A DNA stretch of 64,000 nucleotides, from NCBI GenBank assembly GCA_050485645.1, contig JBJHBT010000009.1, positions 1 to 64,000 on the forward strand, in the 5' to 3' direction. Every line of letters starts with the position of its first letter. The stretch's first letter is position 1. Below are positions 54,479 through 61,159 of the stretch, one piece after another. The notes beneath the pieces are model-generated. The model worked only from the letters and a program-made list of their open reading frames with translations. It had not been told where the DNA came from and did no database searches. The DNA is from JBJHBP01 sp050485645 (lineage in GTDB: Bacteria; Pseudomonadota; Gammaproteobacteria; Steroidobacterales; Rariloculaceae). A program made the translations under genes and the position numbers.

Positions 54479-54837
54479 CAGGTTTCTTCCATTGTGCAAA
54501 GCAGCGGGTGCTGGTGCTGCTGGGCGAGGCCGGTTACCTGGGCAACCTTGGTCTCGGCAATTTCGTAAGTGTATACCCCGCAGATACCCTTACCTTTCGT
54601 ATGCACCTCAAGCATGATCCGCGTCGCCGTATTGCGATCCTTGCCGAAGACTTTCTGCAGGATCTGTACGACGAACTCCATGGGCGTGTAGTCGTCGTTG
54701 AGCAGCACGACCCGATACAGGGGCGGCTTCTTCAGACGCGGGCGCGCTTCCTCGATCGCCAGCCCATGATGGCCGTCCCCGGCGGTGCCGTCCTCGTGAT
54801 CGCCACTGCAATGAATTCTTGATGAATCGTCGAACAT
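54478..54837 (-). CDS. clpS: ATP-dependent Clp protease adaptor ClpS
   Basis: 119 residues. The core RPRLKKPPLYRVVLLNDDYTPMEFVVQILQKVF has the N-degron pocket (NDDYTPMEFV), then MLEVHTKGKGICGVYTYEIAETK. The N-terminal tail is rather long and acidic/His-rich (CSGDHEDGTAGDGHHG). It hands N-end-rule substrates to ClpA. Start ATG at 54837 has no ribosome site and lies close to a promoter. Confidence 0.95.
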   Translation of the reverse strand: MFDDSSRIHCSGDHEDGTAGDGHHGLAIEEARPRLKKPPLYRVVLLNDDYTPMEFVVQILQKVFGKDRNTATRIMLEVHTKGKGICGVYTYEIAETKVAQVTGLAQQHQHPLLCTMEET

Positions 54838-54850
54838 ATACAGCGCTCAT

Positions 54851-54879
54851 TCTATAGACCTTCGGGCGTGAATTCACAA
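54851..54879 (-). promoter_or_regulatory. Putative sigma-70 promoter of clpS-clpA
   Basis: On the minus strand TTGTGA, 17-base spacer, TATAGA. Transcription would start only about 5-8 bases before the clpS ATG, implying a nearly leaderless mRNA. Confidence 0.5.
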
Positions 54880-55077
54880 ATCAGGACCACCTGACCGGTT
54901 GACCTGCGAACGCGTTGGAGGTTCACCGGCAGGCCGGCAAACGGCCGCCCTCCGGACTCGCGTCACAGGCGGCCTGCCGCGCCGCTTGTGGCCGGCCGGC
55001 GACTTGGTACACTGGCTGGCCGAAGTTATCATCACGGGCTGGAATTCCCCGGACGCCGGGGGTACAAGGGGGCCTTC

Positions 55078-56019
55078 ATGAATGCGATAACCCGCTTTGG
55101 CCAGTGGCAAAACGGCTCGCCTGAACAATGGCTTGCCGCAGCCAACCGCAACCTGCCGCCAGTCGCGATCGCCGTGCTGGTGGTTGTCCTGGCCTATCAG
55201 GGCGCCACGATCACGCGCGCGCTGCTGCCCGGCGAAGCCGGGGACGCGCCGGCGCCGGTTGTTGCGGCGCCGCTGGCAAACGGCAGCCGCGCCACTGTTC
55301 CGGCTGTGGACCTGTCGGTACTCGCCGGTACCCACCTGTTCGGACGCGCCGAGGAGCGGCCGCCGGAGCCGGTTCCGGTGATGATCGAGGCTCCGGAAAC
55401 CACCCTCAATCTGCGCCTGACCGGCATTGCCGCCTATCAGGACGATGAACTGGGCAGCGCCATCATCGCAACCGGCCGCAACGTCGATAAGCTCTATTTT
55501 CCGGGGGATCCGATTGAAGGGACGAACGCAACCCTGGACAGAATCTATGCGGACCGTGTGATCCTGATCCGCGGCGGCGTGGCGGAATCGCTGAGCCTGT
55601 ATCGTGAACTCAACAACGCCGCGCCACCGGCCTCGGCCGGTGCCACGGGCAGGCAGGCGCCGGCTGCGTCCATCACTCCGCAGGCCACGGTCACCCTGCG
55701 CGAAACGGCAAGCGCCAATGCCGCCCGCTTCAGCGAAATCGTACGCCTTTCGCCGCACCTGGAAAGCGGGCAGATGATCGGCTTCCGTCTGAACCCCGGA
55801 CCCAATCGCGAAGCATTCTCGCAGGCCGGCCTGCAGCCGGGCGATGTGGTCACCGAAATCAACGGCATCGTCATGGACAGCCCGGCGCGCGCCGAACAGC
55901 TCTACGAATCGCTGGGCGAGACCACCGTCGCCAACATCACGATCATGCGTGAAGGTACGCCGCAGGTGCTGGCCATCGACACGAACCAGCTGCAGAACAT
56001 CGCCGACGGCACGCAATGA
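55078..56019 (+). CDS. gspC: Type II secretion system protein GspC
   Basis: 313 residues from the ATG at 55078 (GGGGG upstream). One membrane anchor (PPVAIAVLVVVLAYQGATI), a homology region (DLSVLAGTHLFGRAEE, LNLRLTGIAAYQDDELGSAIIATG), and a C-terminal PDZ domain (ARFSEIVRLSPHLESGQMIGFRLNPG, GLQPGDVVTEINGIVMDSPARAEQLYESL). It links the inner-membrane platform to the GspD secretin. Heads gspCDEF. Confidence 0.93.
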   Translation: MNAITRFGQWQNGSPEQWLAAANRNLPPVAIAVLVVVLAYQGATITRALLPGEAGDAPAPVVAAPLANGSRATVPAVDLSVLAGTHLFGRAEERPPEPVPVMIEAPETTLNLRLTGIAAYQDDELGSAIIATGRNVDKLYFPGDPIEGTNATLDRIYADRVILIRGGVAESLSLYRELNNAAPPASAGATGRQAPAASITPQATVTLRETASANAARFSEIVRLSPHLESGQMIGFRLNPGPNREAFSQAGLQPGDVVTEINGIVMDSPARAEQLYESLGETTVANITIMREGTPQVLAIDTNQLQNIADGTQ

Positions 56020-56069
56020 ACGCCGCCCGCTGCCGTTCCGCCCACATTCACCTCTGTCCCGGAGTTCCC

Positions 56070-58016
56070 GTGAAACGCATCCCCCAACGCCGCAGTCGCG
56101 CAACCGCGTATGGTGCAGCCGCCACAGCCATGCTGCTGATCCTTCTCGCCGGCCGGTCCGCGGCGCAGGAGATCGAGATCTCGGTGAACTATCGCGACAC
56201 CGACATCCGCGCGGTCGTCGAGCAGATCGCCGAAGCCACCGGTCGAAGGATCCTGTCAGATACCCGGTTGCGCGGTCAGGTGACGCTGATTTCCGATACA
56301 CCAATGACACCGAACGAGCTTTACGCAGCATTCGAACAGAGCCTCGCGGCGAACGGCATGATCGCCAGGGAGGTCGACGGCCTTATCGTCATCTCCCCGG
56401 ACGCCAACGTGCGCACGTCTTACAGCACCGAATCCGTCCCGACGGCGGAAACGTGGGTCACGCAGTGGGTGAGGCTGAACAACGTTGCCGCCGCGCAGCT
56501 GGTACCGATTCTGCGCCCGCTGGTCGCTCAGAACGGCCATCTGGCGGCGGTGCAGGGCTCGAACATACTGCTCATCGTCGACCGGCAGGGCAACGTCAAT
56601 CGACTGATGCAAACGGTGCGTGAGCTGGATCAGAGCGCCGAGGAAGACTTCGACTTCATTCAGCTGCACAATGCATCCGCCGCCGATATCGTGCGCATGA
56701 TGAACCCGGTGATCCAGCAGTCGGCGCAGACGTCGGGGGGCGCTCCGACGGCGACGCTGTTCGCTGATGAACGCACCAACAGCATCGTCCTTGCCGGGCC
56801 ATCGGCAGGACGATTGCACTACAGGGCGCTGATTTCCTATTTCGATCAACCGGTGGAGCGCGGCGGTGGTCCACGCGTGTACCGCCTGCGCTATGCCCAT
56901 GCCGAAGAACTGGCCGAAAAACTTCAGGCGCAGTTCGGGTCCGTGAGCGAGGAAGGCGAGGGCCCCGTCACGATCTGGTCCGACCTGGCGACCAACGCGC
57001 TGGTCATTCGCGCACCGTTGCCGGTGCAGGAAGAGATCATGAACATCATCCAGCAGCTCGATGTTCGTCGCGCGCAGGTGGTCATAGAAGCCATCATCGT
57101 CGAGGTGAGCGAACAGAAGGCGGCGGAACTGGGTCTGACCTGGGCGCTGCTCGGGTCGGGCACGAACACGCCGATCAGTCTGACAAACTTCGGCATCAAT
57201 CCCGGCGGCCTGCTGCCGCTGGGCGCCGCCGCCGCCGGTGACACGCCATCGCCCGGCGCGATTCCGCAGGGCATCACCGCCGGCGTCGGCCGCGTGCGTG
57301 ACGGCTCGACCAGCTGGGCCGCGCTGCTTCAGGCGCTGCACGGCGACTCCTCGACGAACATCATGTGGCACCAGTATCTGACCACGCAGGACAACGAGGA
57401 AGCGGAGATCCGTGTCGGCCAGGAGGTGCCGTTCCTGACCGGCCAGTACGTTTCCGGCCAGCAGGCGGGTCCCGGTGTGGTCACGCCGTTCCAGACGATT
57501 CAGCGCCAGGAAGTTGGCACCAGTCTGCGCATCACACCACGCATCAACGAAGGCTATGGCGTCAACCTGTCCATAGCGCAGGAAATCTCGAGCCTCAGTC
57601 AGACGGCCACCGGTGCGGTGGACCTGATCACCAACAGTCGCAACATCAGCACGCGGGTGTTCGTCGAGGACGGCGACATTCTCGTGCTGGGCGGCCTCAT
57701 GGATGAACAACTGCTGCAGGGCGAGCAGCGCGTTCCGGGGCTGGGCCGCATTCCGGGGCTGGGCTGGCTGTTTCGCGCCCGCAACGCCGAACGCACGAAG
57801 ACCAACCTGATGGTATTCATCCGTCCGACCATACTGCGTGACAACGTTCAGGCCAGCTACCAGACCGGCACCCGCTACAACTACGTGCGCGAACTTCAGC
57901 TCGAGCAGCAGGAACGCGGCGGCGGCCTGCTGCGTGGCGAAGAGAGTCCGCTACTCCCGGAATTCGTGCCCGTGCCCGTACCCGACACCAGCATCGACGT
58001 GACCGAAACCGAGTAA
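56070..58016 (+). CDS. gspD: Type II secretion system secretin GspD
   Basis: 648 residues from the GTG at 56070 (GGAG upstream), placing the signal peptide (ATAYGAAATAMLLILLAGRSAAQ) at the N-terminus; the ATG at 56016 overlapping gspC is an alternative. N0 (ISVNYRDTDIRAVVEQIAEATGR), N1 (AAAQLVPILRPLVAQNGHL), N2, N3 and the secretin pore (VGQEVPFLTGQY, TSLRITPRINEGYGVNLSIAQEIS, VEDGDILVLGGLMDEQ, VPGLGRIPGLGWLF). It forms the outer-membrane channel. The N0-N1 region is echoed by the small secreted protein at 32056. Confidence 0.95.
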   Translation: MKRIPQRRSRATAYGAAATAMLLILLAGRSAAQEIEISVNYRDTDIRAVVEQIAEATGRRILSDTRLRGQVTLISDTPMTPNELYAAFEQSLAANGMIAREVDGLIVISPDANVRTSYSTESVPTAETWVTQWVRLNNVAAAQLVPILRPLVAQNGHLAAVQGSNILLIVDRQGNVNRLMQTVRELDQSAEEDFDFIQLHNASAADIVRMMNPVIQQSAQTSGGAPTATLFADERTNSIVLAGPSAGRLHYRALISYFDQPVERGGGPRVYRLRYAHAEELAEKLQAQFGSVSEEGEGPVTIWSDLATNALVIRAPLPVQEEIMNIIQQLDVRRAQVVIEAIIVEVSEQKAAELGLTWALLGSGTNTPISLTNFGINPGGLLPLGAAAAGDTPSPGAIPQGITAGVGRVRDGSTSWAALLQALHGDSSTNIMWHQYLTTQDNEEAEIRVGQEVPFLTGQYVSGQQAGPGVVTPFQTIQRQEVGTSLRITPRINEGYGVNLSIAQEISSLSQTATGAVDLITNSRNISTRVFVEDGDILVLGGLMDEQLLQGEQRVPGLGRIPGLGWLFRARNAERTKTNLMVFIRPTILRDNVQASYQTGTRYNYVRELQLEQQERGGGLLRGEESPLLPEFVPVPVPDTSIDVTETE

Positions 58017-58018
58017 GC

Positions 58019-59515
58019 ATGAACGTGGCGGCCAATCCCGAACCTTCCAGCCCGAGCGTCACGGCCGTTCCGCGCCTGCCGTTCGCATTCGCCAAACGTC
58101 ATGGGGTACTGATCCACGCGATGGACAATGGCCGCGCGCTGGCGGTGTTCCGCAAAGGCGCCCTGCCCTCCGCGCTCGCCGAAGTGCGGCGCTTCGCCGG
58201 CATGCCGGTGGGGTTCACCGCGGTGGACGCCGACACCTTCGACGCCCGCCTCCAGGCCGCCTACGAAAGCGGCGCGGCCATGACCATGGTCGAAGGCCTG
58301 GACGACGACACCGATCTGTTCGCGGTCGCACAGCAGCTGCCCGAACCCTCGGACCTGCTCGACAGCGACGACGAGGCGCCGATCATCCGCCTGATCAACG
58401 CACTGCTTACCCAGGCGGTGAAGGACGGCGCGTCGGACATCCACATCGAACCCTACGAGAACCGCCTCACCGTGCGGTTCCGTATCGACGGCGTGCTGCG
58501 TGAAGTGCTGCAGTCGCGGCGCGCCGTGGCGCCACTGCTGGTGTCGCGCATCAAGGTGATGTCCAAACTCGACATCGCCGAGAAACGACTACCGCAGGAC
58601 GGCCGGATCTCGCTGCGTATCGCCGGACGCGCCGTCGACGTGCGCGTATCGACGATACCGTCCGGCTACGGCGAACGGGTGGTGCTGCGACTGCTCGACA
58701 AGCAGGCCGGACGGCTGACGCTGGACAATCTCGGCATGTCGGCCTCCGATCAGCAGACGATGGACGAACTCATCCATCGCCCGCACGGCATCCTGCTGGT
58801 CACCGGCCCTACTGGCTCGGGCAAGACCACGACGCTGTATGCGTCGCTCGAGCGCATCAACGATGCCAGTCGCAACATCCTCACTGTCGAGGATCCGGTC
58901 GAATACCACATCGACGGCATCGGTCAGACGCAGGTGAACACCAAGATGGAAATGACATTCGCGCGCGGCCTGCGCGCGATCCTGCGACAGGATCCGGATG
59001 TTGTCATGGTCGGCGAGATACGTGACCTGGAAACCGCCGAGATCGCGGTACAGGCCAGCCTGACCGGGCATCTGGTGCTGTCCACACTGCATACCAATAC
59101 CGCCGTCGGCGCGGTAACGCGTTTGCGTGACATGGGCGTGGAACCGTTCCTGCTGTCGTCCAGCCTGATCGGCGTACTGGCCCAGCGTCTGGTGCGTGTG
59201 CTGAATCCGGATACGCGGGTGCCCTACGAAGCCAGTGAGTACGAGTGCCGTCTGATGGGCATCGATCCGACGCATCCGCCAACCCTCTATCGCGCCTCCG
59301 AGGACGAACATGGCTATCGCGGCCGTACCGGCATCTACGAACTGGTTTGCGTGGACAACACCATGCGTACGATGATTCACGACGGCTCGGGCGAGCATGA
59401 ACTGGAACGCTACGCGCGCAGTCATGGCCCAAGCATCCGCGAGGACGGCATCCGTCGCGTGCTGGACGGCATCACGACGCTGGAGGAAGTCCTGCGCGTC
59501 ACGCGGGGTGACTGA
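58019..59515 (+). CDS. gspE: Type II secretion system ATPase GspE
   Basis: 498 residues. N-terminal domain to about 120, then ASDIHIEPYENRLTVRFRIDG, Walker A GPTGSGKTTTLYASL, Walker B DPDVVMVGEIRDLETAE, and TGHLVLSTLHTNTAVGAVTRL. It lacks the four-Cys zinc site of most GspE proteins: the region after LVRVLNPD reads TRVPYEASEYECRLMG, with only one Cys. It powers pseudopilus assembly. Two-base gap after gspD, one-base overlap with gspF. Confidence 0.95.
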   Translation: MNVAANPEPSSPSVTAVPRLPFAFAKRHGVLIHAMDNGRALAVFRKGALPSALAEVRRFAGMPVGFTAVDADTFDARLQAAYESGAAMTMVEGLDDDTDLFAVAQQLPEPSDLLDSDDEAPIIRLINALLTQAVKDGASDIHIEPYENRLTVRFRIDGVLREVLQSRRAVAPLLVSRIKVMSKLDIAEKRLPQDGRISLRIAGRAVDVRVSTIPSGYGERVVLRLLDKQAGRLTLDNLGMSASDQQTMDELIHRPHGILLVTGPTGSGKTTTLYASLERINDASRNILTVEDPVEYHIDGIGQTQVNTKMEMTFARGLRAILRQDPDVVMVGEIRDLETAEIAVQASLTGHLVLSTLHTNTAVGAVTRLRDMGVEPFLLSSSLIGVLAQRLVRVLNPDTRVPYEASEYECRLMGIDPTHPPTLYRASEDEHGYRGRTGIYELVCVDNTMRTMIHDGSGEHELERYARSHGPSIREDGIRRVLDGITTLEEVLRVTRGD

Positions 59516-60744
59516 TGGGTGCTTACCAGTACGTCGCCGTCGATACCGGCGGCCGCGAACACAAAGGCGTGCTGGAAGGCGACACAGCCCGTCATGTGCG
59601 GCAGCTGCTGCGCGAGCGCAAGCTGCTGCCGGTTCAGGTGTCGGAGGTTCAGACCAGAACCGAATCACGCAGCAAGGGGCAAAGCGCCCCGCGATGGACG
59701 CTGCGGCGCAGCATATCGACACTGGAACTTGCTCTGCTGACGCGACAGCTGGCCACGCTGGCGCGCGCCGGGCTGCCGCTTGATGAAGCGCTGTCGGCGG
59801 TGGCCGAGCAGTCCGAGAAACCGCGCATCAAGAGCATACTGGCCGGCGTGCGCGCCAAGGTTGTGGAAGGCCATACACTCGCATCGGGCCTGGATGGCTT
59901 TCCTCAGGCCTTTCCGCAGATCTATCGCGCCACGGTGGCGGCCGGAGAAATGGCCGGCCAGCTCGACACGGTGCTGGAGCGGCTCGCCGATTACACCGAG
60001 TCACGACACGGCCTGCGACAGAAAATCAGTCACGCCATGGTCTACCCGATCGTGCTGACGCTGCTGGCGATCGGCATCGTCGTCATGATGCTGATGTACG
60101 TCGTACCGAAGGTGGTCGGCGTATTCGAATCCTCCGGCCAGGAGCTGCCTTTTCTCACCATGGCGCTGATTGCATTATCCGATTTTCTGCAGAGCTGGTG
60201 GCTGGCGCTGCTGCTCGCCATTATCGGCATTGTTGCCGCCATCAGACGAATCCTGCGCAACGAAGGTCCGCGACGGCGTGTCCACCGCTGGTTGCTGAAA
60301 ACGCCGCTTATCGGTCGTGTCGTTCGCGGCGTCAATACCGCACGCTTCACCAGAACGCTGAGCATCACCACATCCAGTGGCGTACCGGTACTGGAGGCAC
60401 TGCGCATCAGTGCTTCGGTGGTGAACAATCTGCCGATGCGCGATGCGGTCGAAGCCGCTTCCGTGCGCGTCAGTGAGGGCGGCTCGATCGGTCGTGCGCT
60501 CGCCGAATCGAAGCTTTTTCCGCCGATGAGCATCCACCTGATTTCCAGCGGCGAAACCAGCGGTGATCTCGACCAGATGCTGGCGCGCGCAGCCACGCAC
60601 CAGGAAAACGAAATGGACAGTGTGCTCGGCGCCCTGCTCAGTGCGCTCGAACCCCTGCTGATCATCGTTATGGGAGCAGTCGTGCTGGCCATCGTTATGG
60701 CCATCCTGCTGCCCATTTTCCAGATGAACCAGCTCGTTCTCTGA
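59515..60744 (+). CDS. gspF: Type II secretion system inner-membrane protein GspF
   Basis: 409 residues. MGAYQYVAVDTGGREHKGVLEGDTARHVRQLLRERKLLPVQV is the N-terminal domain; two T2SSF repeats follow (LALLTRQLATLARAGLPLDEALSAVAEQ and FTRTLSITTSSGVPVLEALRISASVV), with membrane segments YPIVLTLLAIGIVVMMLMYV, LLLAIIGIVAAI and ALEPLLIIVMGAVVLAIVMAILLPIF. It anchors the ATPase. No gspG-N follow here, so the pseudopilins are elsewhere. Confidence 0.95.
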   Translation: MGAYQYVAVDTGGREHKGVLEGDTARHVRQLLRERKLLPVQVSEVQTRTESRSKGQSAPRWTLRRSISTLELALLTRQLATLARAGLPLDEALSAVAEQSEKPRIKSILAGVRAKVVEGHTLASGLDGFPQAFPQIYRATVAAGEMAGQLDTVLERLADYTESRHGLRQKISHAMVYPIVLTLLAIGIVVMMLMYVVPKVVGVFESSGQELPFLTMALIALSDFLQSWWLALLLAIIGIVAAIRRILRNEGPRRRVHRWLLKTPLIGRVVRGVNTARFTRTLSITTSSGVPVLEALRISASVVNNLPMRDAVEAASVRVSEGGSIGRALAESKLFPPMSIHLISSGETSGDLDQMLARAATHQENEMDSVLGALLSALEPLLIIVMGAVVLAIVMAILLPIFQMNQLVL

Positions 60745-60806
60745 TTCGCCTCCTCGCCGGGTGGTCACCGTCGGGGCGCCGCGTCACCGCAGCTTTCTGA
60801 CGGGTA

Positions 60807-60836
60807 TTGCGTACCACGCGCGCTTGGGTTTATAAA
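60807..60836 (+). promoter_or_regulatory. Putative sigma-70 promoter of the small acidic protein
   Basis: TTGCGT (60807-60812), 18-base spacer, TATAAA (60831-60836), 53 bases ahead of the start codon. It is the clearest two-element promoter in this part of the window. Confidence 0.55.
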
Positions 60837-60888
60837 GGCGCGCACCACAGGATGCGCGCCCGACAGTGATGTCGCGCCCGGAGGAACG

Positions 60889-61149
60889 ATGAAGGTGAAG
60901 CCGGAAAAAGATGACGACATCGAGGAAGATGCCACCGGCGACGACGAAGCCGTAGAGGAAGACGGCTCCGACAACGTCGGCGATCCGTCCGTGGAGATCA
61001 ATGTCGAGGATCTGATCACCGAACTCGAATCACAGGGACTTGCACAACGGCTCGGCAATGAAATCGCGGCGCGGCGTCGTCTGGAAGAGCTGATGGAACA
61101 GAAGCGTTCGCTGCGGGAACTGGAGGACTTCGAAGATTACGATTTCTGA
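60889..61149 (+). CDS. Small acidic protein, possible PA3496-like family
   Basis: 86 residues with GGAGG ahead of the ATG at 60889. The first half is very acidic (DDDIEEDATGDDEAVEEDGSD); the second is a helix with RRRLEELMEQKRSLRELEDFEDYDF, similar in pattern to short proteins annotated as PA3496-family or DUF3545. No membrane segment or signal peptide. Its own promoter separates it from gspF. Function not established. Confidence 0.7.
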   Translation: MKVKPEKDDDIEEDATGDDEAVEEDGSDNVGDPSVEINVEDLITELESQGLAQRLGNEIAARRRLEELMEQKRSLRELEDFEDYDF

Positions 61150-61159
61150 CGTTTTTTGG

